From the NCBI RefSeq assembly GCF_013035315.1, contig NZ_WQHP01000003.1:62001-126000 (forward strand): DNA of 64,000 nt. The letters are read 5' to 3'. The DNA comes from Ruegeria arenilitoris. Lineage in GTDB: Bacteria; Pseudomonadota; Alphaproteobacteria; Rhodobacterales; Rhodobacteraceae. Of the stretch, positions 34,757 to 43,536 are shown piece after piece; the stretch's first letter is position 1; every line of letters begins with the position of its first letter. The position numbers were made by a program, and so were the translations under genes. Below the pieces are notes generated by a model. That model had not been told where the DNA came from. It worked only from the letters and a program-made list of their open reading frames with translations, and did not search any database.

Positions 34757-34796
34757 ACCCGAAGTTGAAACCGGACGGGGTGATCCGGTGTCGGGT
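34757..34796 (+). promoter_or_regulatory. Nested hairpin after riboswitch, candidate expression platform
   Basis: ACCCGA (34757-34762) pairs with TCGGGT (34791-34796), and inside them ACCGGA (34770-34775) pairs with TCCGGT (34784-34789). It lies directly downstream of the aptamer. No U-tract follows and the start codon is 58 bases away, so it may act by Rho-dependent termination or a longer-range fold. Confidence 0.5.
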
Positions 34797-34853
34797 CCAT
34801 GCACAGACGTGGCCCGCATGAAACCCCGTCCCCCGCGAAGAGGATTTGGGGGG

Positions 34854-35237
34854 ATGAGAGACGTGACCGAGACCACACCAGTCGAGCTGCTGGTCTGTAC
34901 GACCTGCCGTCGTGGCTTGCCCATTGAAGATGATGCCCAGCGGCCCGGTACTTTGCTGCATAAGGCATTGGAGAAGGCAGAACTGCCAGACGGTATCCAG
35001 CTGAAGCCGGTTGAATGCCTGTCGAACTGCGATCAGGGCTGTTCCATTGTACTGCGCGGTGGCCCATCCCGCTGGACCTTCGTTTACGAAAACCTCAACG
35101 AGGTCGATCATGTCGAGACCATCGTTGACGGCGTCACCAAGTATCTGGCTGCCGAAGACGGTCTGGTGAAATGGCGCGAACGCCCCGAGCATTTCCGCAA
35201 AAACTGTGCGGCCCGAATTCCCCCGATTGGAGCCTGA
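34854..35237 (+). CDS. DUF1636 small metal/Fe-S-binding protein
   Basis: This 127-aa protein has CTTCRRG near the N-terminus and ECLSNCDQGCS in the middle. These five cysteines resemble the thioredoxin-like [2Fe-2S] ferredoxin layout. DUF1636 genes commonly sit with cobW and cobN in Rhodobacterales and rhizobia. Possible roles are electron delivery to the cobaltochelatase step or metal handling. GTG at 34863 is a rival start. It is the first gene of the riboswitch-controlled operon, and cobW follows after one base. Confidence 0.8.
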   Translation: MRDVTETTPVELLVCTTCRRGLPIEDDAQRPGTLLHKALEKAELPDGIQLKPVECLSNCDQGCSIVLRGGPSRWTFVYENLNEVDHVETIVDGVTKYLAAEDGLVKWRERPEHFRKNCAARIPPIGA

Positions 35238-35238
35238 T

Positions 35239-36294
35239 ATGTCGAACCTTGAGAAACTCCCCGTCACTGTGATCACCGGCTTTCTGGGCTCGGGCAAAAC
35301 CACTCTGGTGAAACACCTGATGCAAAACCCGCAGGGCAAGCGTCTGGCTGTTGTCGTTAATGAGTTCGGCGATGTTGGCGTTGATGGCGATATCCTGAAA
35401 TCCTGCGCCATCCCTGACTGCCCTGCGGAGAACATCATGGAGCTGGCAAACGGCTGCATCTGCTGCACCGTAGCCGACGATTTCATTCCGACCATCGAAG
35501 CCCTGATGGCGCTGGAGCCGCGTCCTGAGCATATCCTGATCGAAACCTCTGGTCTGGCGTTGCCCAAGCCGCTGCTGAAAGCGTTCGACTGGCCCGATAT
35601 CCGCTCGAAAATCACCGTGGACGGCGTGATCGCCCTTGCGGATGCCGAAGCCGTTGCCGCAGGTCGGTTCGCCCCGAATGTCGAAGCGGTTGACGCACAG
35701 CGTCTAGCCGATGACTCGATCGACCACGAAACACCTCTGTCCGAGGTGTTCGAGGACCAGATCTCCTGCGCCGATATCATCCTGCTGACCAAGCCTGATC
35801 TGGCCGGTCCCGAAGGTGTCGCGAAGGCCAAAGAGGTCATCGCAGCCGAGGCCCCGCGGCCCCTGCCCGTGGTCGAAGTGGCCGAGGGTGTGGTCGATGT
35901 ACGCGTCGTTCTGGGTCTGGAAGCCGCAGCCGAAGATGACATGAACGCACGCCCGTCGCATCACGACGGCCACCACGATCATGAGCACGACGATTTCGAA
36001 AGCATCATCGTCGAACTGCCCGAACAAACCGATCCCTCCGATCTAGTCGCCAAGATCGAACGTCTGGCCTCTGAACTGAACATCCTGCGCGTCAAAGGCT
36101 ATGCGGCCGTTCAGAGCAAACCGATGCGCCTGCTGGTACAAGCCGTGGGTGCCCGTGTGCGTCACCAATATGATCGCCCTTGGGAACCCGGCGAAGAACG
36201 CCGCTCGCGTTTGGTGGTGATTGCCGAGCATGACGACATCAAAGAGGCCGAAATCCGCGAGATCCTCGTGGGTGTGCGCGAGGCTGCCGAGTAA
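35239..36294 (+). CDS. cobW: CobW, COG0523 G3E GTPase metal chaperone
   Basis: The 351-aa GTPase has Walker A ITGFLGSGKTTLVKHL, the metal site GCICC (CxCC type), and LTKPDLAG as the GTP specificity region. A His/Asp-rich stretch near residue 240 (HHDGHHDHEHDDFE) suggests metal storage. In cobalamin operons CobW is proposed to deliver cobalt to the chelatase, which follows as cobN. It starts one base after the DUF1636 stop. The in-frame extension to 35206 lies inside that gene and is rejected. Confidence 0.93.
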   Translation: MSNLEKLPVTVITGFLGSGKTTLVKHLMQNPQGKRLAVVVNEFGDVGVDGDILKSCAIPDCPAENIMELANGCICCTVADDFIPTIEALMALEPRPEHILIETSGLALPKPLLKAFDWPDIRSKITVDGVIALADAEAVAAGRFAPNVEAVDAQRLADDSIDHETPLSEVFEDQISCADIILLTKPDLAGPEGVAKAKEVIAAEAPRPLPVVEVAEGVVDVRVVLGLEAAAEDDMNARPSHHDGHHDHEHDDFESIIVELPEQTDPSDLVAKIERLASELNILRVKGYAAVQSKPMRLLVQAVGARVRHQYDRPWEPGEERRSRLVVIAEHDDIKEAEIREILVGVREAAE

Positions 36295-36299
36295 GTCCC

Positions 36300-39200
36300 A
36301 TGCACGTCGTCTTTCGCGAAAGCCACGGGTTAGAGGAAACGGAAACCCCAACCGATCTGGGTCAGAGCCCAGCGGATTTGGTGGTGCTGTCGTTCTCGGA
36401 CAGCGACCTTGGCGCTTTCGCGGCGGGCTGGCATCGTGGTGGTGGCCCAGAGGGGCGGATGCCGACCCTGCGGCTGGCCAACCTGACGGCGCTGAAACAT
36501 CCCCTGTCGGTCGACACATATGTTGAACAGACGTTGGAGGGAGCGAAGGGCATCCTGATCCGCCTAATCGGCGGGGTACCCTACTGGTCATACGGTCTGC
36601 AGCAGGTGCTGGCGCTGGCGCAGTCGAAAGGGATCGCGTTGGCGGTTCTGCCGGCGGACGGGCGCGAGGACACGCGGCTGGACGACTACTCCACCCTGCC
36701 CGTTTCGACCCTGCGACGGCTTGCCCATCTGTGTGACACCGGCGGGGAGGTTGCAGCGCAGGCTGCGCTGGCTCAGATGGCTTTGGCGGCGGGGCTGTAT
36801 GCCGGGCCGGTGATGGGGGCCAAGACGATCCCCGAATGCGGCGCATGGTGCCCGGATCGGGGCGTGATTTCGGTCGAAAAGGCATTCGCAGGCGACAATA
36901 AACGAATCCTCGTCACCTTCTACCGCGCCTATCTGACCTCGGCCGACACGGCCCCGGTCGCGGCGCTGATCCGCAGTCTGCGTGCGCGTGGACTGGACGC
37001 CGTTGGCCTGTTTGCCCCATCTCTCAAAGCACCCGCAGCTGCAGATTGGCTGCGTGAGCAGGTAACGGCGCTTGCCCCGTCAGCAATTATCAACGCCACG
37101 TCATTCTCGGGCAAAGGCGCGTCCGGCACGTCGCCATTGGATGCAGCCAATGTTCCCGTGTTTCAGGTCGCCCTCGCCACCTCGCGCCGCAAAGCCTGGG
37201 CCGAGGCGGAACGTGGCCTGTCCCCTGCAGACCTGGCGATGCATGTGGTCCTACCCGAAGTGGACGGCCGCATCTCGGCTGGTATCGCGTCGTTCAAGGA
37301 ACCGGGCAAACGCGATCCGCATCTGGAATATTCGCGCTTTGCTCACCGCGCCGAAGCGGAACGGATCGAAGCCATCATCGACCGCGTTACAGGCTGGCTG
37401 ACCCTGAACGACAAACCCAAGGCGGATCAGGTTCCTGCGCTGGTGCTGTCCACCTACCCCGGCAAAGACTGGCAGATGGCCCACGCTGTAGGCTTGGATG
37501 CGCTGGCCTCGGCTGAGGCAATGCTGTCCGATCTGCAGACTGAGGGCTATGACACAGCCCCCGCTGAACCGATCGCCGAAACGCTCCTGAACGCCCGGAT
37601 TTCGTGGTCTCTGGTGGACTACCAAAACGCGCTGGACGAATTGCCTCAGCAGCTTCGCAAGGACCTAACCATGGTCTGGGGTGTTCCCGAAGATGACCCA
37701 TCCTGCACTGACGGCGCGTTCCATTTTACCGCGCTGCGCCGGGGCAAGACGCTGGTGGCGTTGCAGCCCGAACGCGGCACGCCTGAGGCGCGCGACGACG
37801 ATTACCATGACCTCTCGCGCACCCCGCGCCACGGCTATGTTGCCTTCTATCTTTGGCTGCGCAAAGACCTTCAGGCTGATGCGCTGATTCATATCGGCGC
37901 TCATGGCACGTTGGAGTGGTTGCCGGGCAAATCAGTCGCCTTGTCGGCAGACTGCTGGCCCGAAGCATTGATCCGCGATTTGCCGGTGATTTATCCCTTC
38001 ATCGTCAACGACCCAGGTGAGGCTGCCCAAGCCAAGCGCCGGATCGGGGCAGTCACTTTGGGCCATATCCCGCCCCCGATGAAGGAAAGCGGAACACCGG
38101 ATCGGATGGTGCGGCTGGAATCACTGCTGGACGAGTTCTCAAACGCCGACGGGCTCGACCCAAAACGCCGCGACCGTCTGCAGGAGGATATCCGGGATGA
38201 GGCGCAGGCCATCGGGTTGGAGAGCGATCTGGGTCTGGATCAGGCCACCTGCACCGCCGAGGCAATCACACGCATCGACCGCTTTGTCTGCGATATCAAA
38301 GAAAGCCAATTCGGTGACGGTCTGCACATCTTTGGCCGGGTTCCGGATGTCACCGGTAACTTTGATCCTGCGCCGTCAGCTAATTCCGAACGCAACGCCC
38401 TGATCGACGCGCTTGCGGGCAAGCGGATCGAGGCTGGCCCGTCTGGCTCCCCCTATCGCGGGCGCTCTGATGTGCTGCCCACCGGGCGGAACCTGTATAC
38501 CACCGACCCGCGCTCGGTCCCGACCCGCGCGGCGTATGCGCAAGGCGTAAAGCTCGCCGAGGAGTTGGTCCGGCGCCACCTGCAAGAAGAAGGCGATTAT
38601 CCCAAAGGGCTGATCGTGGATCTTTGGGGCTCGGCCACGATGCGCACCGCGGGCGAGGAATTCGCAATGGCTTTGCACCTTTTGGGTGTAAAGCCCGTCT
38701 GGGACAAAGGGTCCGAGCGGGTGTCGGGTATCGAGGTTCTGCCGATCACAGACCTCAGCCGCCCGCGTCTGGATGTGACCTTGCGCGTATCAGGTCTGTT
38801 CCGCGATGTTTTCCCGACCCTCTCGGCGCTTTATGGACAGGCCGTTCGGGCGTTGGCGGATCGCGATGAGGCATCGGATTGGAACCCCTATGCCGGTCAG
38901 AAACCCTCGGCCCGCGTCTATGGCCCTGCGCCCGGCAGCTATGGCGTGAATATGACGCAGCTGTCTGAAATCTACACGGATGAAGCGCGGACGCAGGCGG
39001 GTGAGGCGTGGCTGGAAGCCAGTTCCTTCGCGTTGGAAGGCGAGCATATTGCACAGGACAAAGACGGCATCACCCAACGGGTCGCCAACGCCGACAGCTT
39101 TGTGCACCTGCAGGACCTGACTGAAACCGATCTGTTGCTGGCCAATGACTATGCTACGCACGAGGCCGGATTTGCCGCTGCCAAAAAGGTAACCGGTGGC

Positions 39201-39593
39201 GCGGCGCAGCTGTACCATCTGGACAATACCAATCCGGAAAACCCGCGCGCCCGCACACTGCCCGAGGAAATCAGCCGCGTGGTTCACGCCCGTGCGGCCA
39301 ACCCGGGTTGGATCGCGGGGATGCAACGGCATGGTTTCAGGGGCGCGGCCGAGATCGCAGCGACCCTGGATCACATGGCCTCGTTTGCGCACCTGTCCGG
39401 CACGGTCGCACCGCACCTGTTCGACCTCTACCACGACGCCACTCTTGGCGATGCCGAAGTTGACGCGTTCCTGCAAGAGGCCAACCCGCGCGCGCATCAG
39501 GCGATGCAGGACCGTTTCCGGGCGCTGTTGGAGGCCGGTCTCTGGAATACCCGCCGGAACTCGATCCGCGCCGATCTGGAGGGGTTGGGATGA
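36300..39593 (+). CDS. cobN: Cobaltochelatase subunit CobN
   Basis: This 1097-aa ATP-dependent magnesium-chelatase-like subunit inserts cobalt into hydrogenobyrinic acid a,c-diamide in the aerobic pathway, with CobS and CobT, which are not in this window. The conserved HIGAHGTLEWLPGKSVALS stretch and the C-terminal ATHEAGFAAAKK are typical of the CobN/BchH family. It starts 6 bases after cobW and ends overlapping cobG by 4 bases. The length is at the lower end of the family's range. Confidence 0.95.
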   Translation: MHVVFRESHGLEETETPTDLGQSPADLVVLSFSDSDLGAFAAGWHRGGGPEGRMPTLRLANLTALKHPLSVDTYVEQTLEGAKGILIRLIGGVPYWSYGLQQVLALAQSKGIALAVLPADGREDTRLDDYSTLPVSTLRRLAHLCDTGGEVAAQAALAQMALAAGLYAGPVMGAKTIPECGAWCPDRGVISVEKAFAGDNKRILVTFYRAYLTSADTAPVAALIRSLRARGLDAVGLFAPSLKAPAAADWLREQVTALAPSAIINATSFSGKGASGTSPLDAANVPVFQVALATSRRKAWAEAERGLSPADLAMHVVLPEVDGRISAGIASFKEPGKRDPHLEYSRFAHRAEAERIEAIIDRVTGWLTLNDKPKADQVPALVLSTYPGKDWQMAHAVGLDALASAEAMLSDLQTEGYDTAPAEPIAETLLNARISWSLVDYQNALDELPQQLRKDLTMVWGVPEDDPSCTDGAFHFTALRRGKTLVALQPERGTPEARDDDYHDLSRTPRHGYVAFYLWLRKDLQADALIHIGAHGTLEWLPGKSVALSADCWPEALIRDLPVIYPFIVNDPGEAAQAKRRIGAVTLGHIPPPMKESGTPDRMVRLESLLDEFSNADGLDPKRRDRLQEDIRDEAQAIGLESDLGLDQATCTAEAITRIDRFVCDIKESQFGDGLHIFGRVPDVTGNFDPAPSANSERNALIDALAGKRIEAGPSGSPYRGRSDVLPTGRNLYTTDPRSVPTRAAYAQGVKLAEELVRRHLQEEGDYPKGLIVDLWGSATMRTAGEEFAMALHLLGVKPVWDKGSERVSGIEVLPITDLSRPRLDVTLRVSGLFRDVFPTLSALYGQAVRALADRDEASDWNPYAGQKPSARVYGPAPGSYGVNMTQLSEIYTDEARTQAGEAWLEASSFALEGEHIAQDKDGITQRVANADSFVHLQDLTETDLLLANDYATHEAGFAAAKKVTGGAAQLYHLDNTNPENPRARTLPEEISRVVHARAANPGWIAGMQRHGFRGAAEIAATLDHMASFAHLSGTVAPHLFDLYHDATLGDAEVDAFLQEANPRAHQAMQDRFRALLEAGLWNTRRNSIRADLEGLG

Positions 39594-40711
39594 GCGCCCC
39601 CATCGTTCAGGGCTGGTGCCCCGGCGCGCATCGCCCGATGATGTCGGGCGACGGTCTGGTGGTTCGCGTGCGCCCACGGCTGGCACGTTTGGATGCGGAC
39701 CAGGCGCTGGGTTTGTGTGACCTTGCGGATCGTTTTGGCAACTGCTCGATCGATTTGACCAATCGCGCAAACTTGCAGCTGCGGGGGGTCGAAGAATATG
39801 ACCACCAGGCTCTGCTGAAAGAGCTTGCAGCCCTGAACCTTCTGGATGCCGAACCCGGTATCGAAGTGCGCCGCAACATTCTTGTTACGCCGCTCTATCA
39901 GGCAGGAGATCTGACCGCGCGCCTGACGCAGGAATTGATCAACAGACTGGCCGAGCTTCCGGCGCTGCCTGCCAAATTCGGCTTTGCAATCGACACTGGG
40001 CCAGAACGTCTACTGACCCTTGATTCTGCGGATATTCGCCTTGAGACAGGTGCCGATGGTCTGATCCTGCGCGCCGATGGTTGCGAAACGGGCCAGAGCG
40101 TGACCGAAGCCGATGCGATTGACCGCGTGATGGCTTTGGCAACTTGGTTTTCTAAGAACTATACGCCCGAGGCGCGCCGCATGGCGCGGGTCGTCAAAGC
40201 GCTGCCGCAAGAGTGGCAAGGATCCCCGCCCGGCCCCGTTGGCGCAAAACCACAACCCGGCCCCTGTGAAATCGGAGCGCTGTATGGCGCGGCTTTTGGG
40301 TCGCTGCCGGCGCGCAAACTTTACGATCTGATTAACGACAGTGATGCTACTGCCCTGCGTGTCACGCCTTGGCGGATGATCCTGCTGGAAGGCGGGGCGG
40401 CGATACCCGCCCCGGAGTTTGTCACAGATGGCTCTGATCCGCTGATGACAACCGACGCCTGCCCCGGCGCACCGTTCTGCCCGCAGGCGCAGTTGGAAAC
40501 GCGCGACATAGCGCGCGCGCTGGCATCCCGCGTACCCGGCAGCCTGCACGTTTCAGGCTGCGCAAAGGGGTGCGCCCGGATGGGGGCGGCGGATGTTACA
40601 TTGATCGGCCACAACGGGCGATTTGATCTTGTCAAACAAGGCCGCGCAGGGGATGAGCCCAGCCAGACCGGCCTGACCGAAGAAACACTTTTGACCATGG
40701 ACTTCACCTGA
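39590..40711 (+). CDS. cobG: Precorrin-3B synthase CobG
   Basis: This 373-aa Fe-S/siroheme-type oxygenase makes precorrin-3B using O2, which marks the aerobic pathway. The N-terminus (VQGWCPGAHRPMMSGDGLVV) and the sulfite-reductase-like cluster site (CPGAPFCPQAQ with HVSGCAKGCAR) give the four cysteine ligands. It overlaps cobN and cobH by a few bases (TGATG), so translation is probably coupled. Confidence 0.95.
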   Translation: MSAPIVQGWCPGAHRPMMSGDGLVVRVRPRLARLDADQALGLCDLADRFGNCSIDLTNRANLQLRGVEEYDHQALLKELAALNLLDAEPGIEVRRNILVTPLYQAGDLTARLTQELINRLAELPALPAKFGFAIDTGPERLLTLDSADIRLETGADGLILRADGCETGQSVTEADAIDRVMALATWFSKNYTPEARRMARVVKALPQEWQGSPPGPVGAKPQPGPCEIGALYGAAFGSLPARKLYDLINDSDATALRVTPWRMILLEGGAAIPAPEFVTDGSDPLMTTDACPGAPFCPQAQLETRDIARALASRVPGSLHVSGCAKGCARMGAADVTLIGHNGRFDLVKQGRAGDEPSQTGLTEETLLTMDFT

Positions 40712-41340
40712 TGCCCTATGAATACGAAACCGACGGAGCGGCGATCTACAAGGAGAGCTTTGCCACGATCCGGTCCGAAGCTGACCTCGCGCGTTTTGAT
40801 GCCGATGAAGAGCAGGTCGCCGTGCGCATGATCCACGCCGCCGGGATGGTCGGGTTGGAAGAGTTCGTGCATTTCTCGCCCGGTTTCGTCTCGGCTGCGC
40901 GTTCTGCGCTGGAAGGCGGCGCTCCGATCCTCTGCGATGCGCGCATGGTCAGCGAAGGCGTGACACGGTTCCGCCTGCCCGCCGATAACGAAGTGATCTG
41001 CACCCTGCATGACGAGCGCGTGCGCCCCCTGGCGGCAGAGATGAGCAACACGCGCTCGGCCGCGGCGCTGGAGCTGTGGCGCCCGCACCTTGAGGGCGCT
41101 GTAGTTGCTATCGGCAACGCGCCGACTGCCCTGTTCCATATGCTGAACATGCTGGAAGACCCCGCCTGCCCACGTCCGGCCGCCATCATCGGCTGCCCGG
41201 TTGGCTTTGTCGGCGCGGTGGAATCCAAAGATGCTTTGTGGGAGGCGCAGCCTGTGCCGTCCTGCATTGTCAAAGGCCGTCTGGGCGGCAGCGCCATTAC
41301 AGTGGCCGCCGTAAACGCCATCGCGAGCCGCGCTGAATGA
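40711..41340 (+). CDS. cobH: Precorrin-8X methylmutase CobH
   Basis: This 209-aa enzyme moves a methyl group from C11 to C12 to make hydrogenobyrinate. It has the CobH/CbiC features IYKESFATIRSEADLARF, RMIHAAGMVG with the catalytic His, and GAPILCDARMV, then AAIIGCPVGFVGAVESK. ATG 40711 shares a base with the cobG TGA. The length is typical. Confidence 0.96.
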   Translation: MPYEYETDGAAIYKESFATIRSEADLARFDADEEQVAVRMIHAAGMVGLEEFVHFSPGFVSAARSALEGGAPILCDARMVSEGVTRFRLPADNEVICTLHDERVRPLAAEMSNTRSAAALELWRPHLEGAVVAIGNAPTALFHMLNMLEDPACPRPAAIIGCPVGFVGAVESKDALWEAQPVPSCIVKGRLGGSAITVAAVNAIASRAE

Positions 41341-42065
41341 GCGCGGGCAAAATATATGGCGTGGGCCTTGGCCCCGGCGATCCGGACCTGATGAGCGTGC
41401 GGGCCGACCGTTTGCTGCGCAATGCGCGCCACGTGGCTTTTTTCCGCAAACCGGGCCGCAGCGGCCAGGCGCGCAAAATCGTAAACGGCATGATCCCCGG
41501 AGATGCGGTGGAGTTTCCGATGGAATACCCCGTAACCACCGAAATCCCATTGACCGACCCGCGCTATAACGAACTGCTGTCGACCTTCTATCAGGACTGC
41601 GCAGCGCATTTGAAAACGCTGTCGGATCAGGGTGAGGACGTGGTGGTTTTGTGTGAAGGCGATCCGTTCTTTTATGGATCGTTCATGCATCTTTACAGTC
41701 GCTTACGCGATCAGGCTGAGGTCGAAGTTGTTCCGGCCATCACTGGCATGTCCGGCGCTTGGACCGCGACCGGCGACCCGATCACCTGGGGCGATGACGT
41801 GCTCACAGTGTTGGTCGGCACCCTGCCCGAAGAGGACTTAGCGCGTCGGATGGCGCAAACCGACGCCCTAGTCGTGATGAAGATCGGGCGTAACATCGAC
41901 AAGGTGAAGAGCGCGCTGAAAACGGCGGGGCTGTATGACCGCGCGTGGATTGTGGAATTTGCGCAAATGCCGAACCAGACCGTCACGAAACTGTCTGAGG
42001 CATGCGAGAAGGTCACCCCCTATTTCTCGATCATCATCGTGCATGGGCAGGGCCGTCGACCATGA
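41337..42065 (+). CDS. cobI: Precorrin-2 C20-methyltransferase CobI
   Basis: This 242-aa SAM-dependent methyltransferase has the start KIYGVGLGPGDPDLMSVRAD and VVLCEGDPFFYGSFMHLY, typical of the tetrapyrrole methylases with C20 specificity. ATGAG overlaps the cobH stop. It ends 4 bases inside the next start, so coupling with cobJ is likely. Confidence 0.95.
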   Translation: MSAGKIYGVGLGPGDPDLMSVRADRLLRNARHVAFFRKPGRSGQARKIVNGMIPGDAVEFPMEYPVTTEIPLTDPRYNELLSTFYQDCAAHLKTLSDQGEDVVVLCEGDPFFYGSFMHLYSRLRDQAEVEVVPAITGMSGAWTATGDPITWGDDVLTVLVGTLPEEDLARRMAQTDALVVMKIGRNIDKVKSALKTAGLYDRAWIVEFAQMPNQTVTKLSEACEKVTPYFSIIIVHGQGRRP

Positions 42066-42814
42066 GCGGCTGGGTCAAGATCGCGGGCCTCGGGCCCGGA
42101 AATGAACAGTTGGTCACGCCCGAAGTTTCAGCAGCGTTGGCCGAAGCTACCGATGTGGTTGGATACATCCCGTACGTCGCACGCGTGGCAGAGCGCCCCG
42201 GCCTGACGCTGCACGCCAGCGACAACAGGGTTGAGATTGACCGGTCCCAACACGCCTTGCAGATGGCGGCCGAAGGCAAGCGGGTCGTCGTGGTGTCGTC
42301 CGGCGATCCGGGCGTCTTCGCCATGGCGGCTGCAGTGTTTGAGGCGCTGGAAAGCGGCCCTGCCGAGTGGCGCAATATCCCCATCGACGTGCTGCCAGGC
42401 ATCACTGCAATGTTGGCAGCCTCAGCACGCGCAGGTGCGCCACTGGGGCATGATTTCTGCGCGATCAACCTCAGCGACAACCTGAAACCATGGTCTTTGA
42501 TTGAAAAACGCCTGCGCCTGGCAGCGCAGGGCGATTTTGCGATGGCGTTCTACAACCCGCGCTCAAAGTCCCGCCCGGAAGGCTTTGTGAAAACGCTGGA
42601 AATCCTGCGCGAGGAGTGTGAATCAGAGCGCCTGATCCTGTTCGCTCGCGCCATATCGCGCCCCGATGAGGCGATCCGGATTTCCACACTGGCCGAGGCG
42701 ACGCCGGATATGGCCGACATGCAGACGGTTGTCATCGTCGGATCATCGCTGACCCGCGTGATTGAGCGCGACAGCAGCCCGATCGTTTACACCCCGAGGT
42801 TCACGCCTGAATGA
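42062..42814 (+). CDS. cobJ: Precorrin-3B C17-methyltransferase CobJ
   Basis: The 250-aa enzyme contracts the ring and methylates C17. The N-terminus MSGWVKIAGLGPGNEQLVTP and VVVVSSGDPGVFAMAAAVFE match CobJ/CbiH. FYNPRSKSRPEG is also seen in this subgroup. The start at 42062 (ATGA overlap with cobI) replaces the longer frame from 42002. Its last 28 bases overlap the antisense cobK gene. Confidence 0.95.
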   Translation: MSGWVKIAGLGPGNEQLVTPEVSAALAEATDVVGYIPYVARVAERPGLTLHASDNRVEIDRSQHALQMAAEGKRVVVVSSGDPGVFAMAAAVFEALESGPAEWRNIPIDVLPGITAMLAASARAGAPLGHDFCAINLSDNLKPWSLIEKRLRLAAQGDFAMAFYNPRSKSRPEGFVKTLEILREECESERLILFARAISRPDEAIRISTLAEATPDMADMQTVVIVGSSLTRVIERDSSPIVYTPRFTPE

Positions 42815-43536
42815 GCCAGCCAGTCCAGAACTTGTGCGACATTCGACAGTTCGGTCCTTTGCGGAAGGCTCGGGCGGTCGATCATCAGCACCGGCACGCC
42901 CAGCGCGCGCGCGACGTCCAGTTTGGCACGCGCGCCACTGCCACCCGAGTTCTTGGACACCACAACCTCAATCCGGTGACTTTCCATCAGCGCCCGGTCC
43001 TCTGCCTCTGTAAACGGTCCGCGCGACACAACGACATCGCAATGGGGCAGCGGCAGCGCATCGGGTTCGTCCACCAATCTCAGCAGGTATTGATGCTGGG
43101 GTTGCGCCGAAAACTCCTCAAGATGCAGGCGCCCGACGGCCAGAAAAACGCGGCGTTTCGGCCCGGTCAAGGCTGCGACTGCTGCGTCGATGTCGGCAAC
43201 GTGCTGCCAGCGGTCGCCGTCTTGTTTGCGCCACGCCGGGCGGGCCAACGCGACCAAAGGTACGTTGGCCGCTTTGCTCGCGGCAACCGCGTTCGTGCTC
43301 ATCTGCGCGGCGAAGGGATGGGTGGCGTCGACCACATGCGTTATTCCGTGGTCGCGCAGGTAGCTGGCCAGCCCCTCAACACCGCCAAACCCGCCAACAC
43401 GCACCGGCAACGGCTGCGGCCTTGGATTATCGACACGACCGGCATAGGAATAGGTCGCCGGGATGCCCCGCTCGGCCAGAGTTTTGGCCAGCGCGTTGGC
43501 CTCGGTCGTGCCACCAAGGATCAGGAGGTTGGTCAT
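42787..43536 (-). CDS. cobK: Precorrin-6A reductase CobK, antisense within the cob operon
   Basis: This 249-aa NADPH-dependent reductase reduces precorrin-6A to 6B. MTNLLILGGTTEANALAKTL and VDATHPFAAQMSTNAVAASK are CobK signatures. It lies on the - strand between cobJ and cobL, tail-to-tail with cobJ (28-base overlap) and head-to-head with cobL, whose ATG overlaps its own by 2 bases. It therefore needs its own promoter, which would lie inside cobL. Operon transcription runs across it in antisense. Confidence 0.95.
   Translation of the reverse strand: MTNLLILGGTTEANALAKTLAERGIPATYSYAGRVDNPRPQPLPVRVGGFGGVEGLASYLRDHGITHVVDATHPFAAQMSTNAVAASKAANVPLVALARPAWRKQDGDRWQHVADIDAAVAALTGPKRRVFLAVGRLHLEEFSAQPQHQYLLRLVDEPDALPLPHCDVVVSRGPFTEAEDRALMESHRIEVVVSKNSGGSGARAKLDVARALGVPVLMIDRPSLPQRTELSNVAQVLDWLAHSGVNLGV
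43523..43528 (+). promoter_or_regulatory. cobL ribosome-binding site inside cobK
   Basis: AGGAGG lies 6 bases before ATG 43535 of cobL. It sits within the antisense cobK coding region, 8-13 bases inside its start. This fixes the cobL start at 43535 rather than the longer in-frame start at 43463. Confidence 0.8.
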
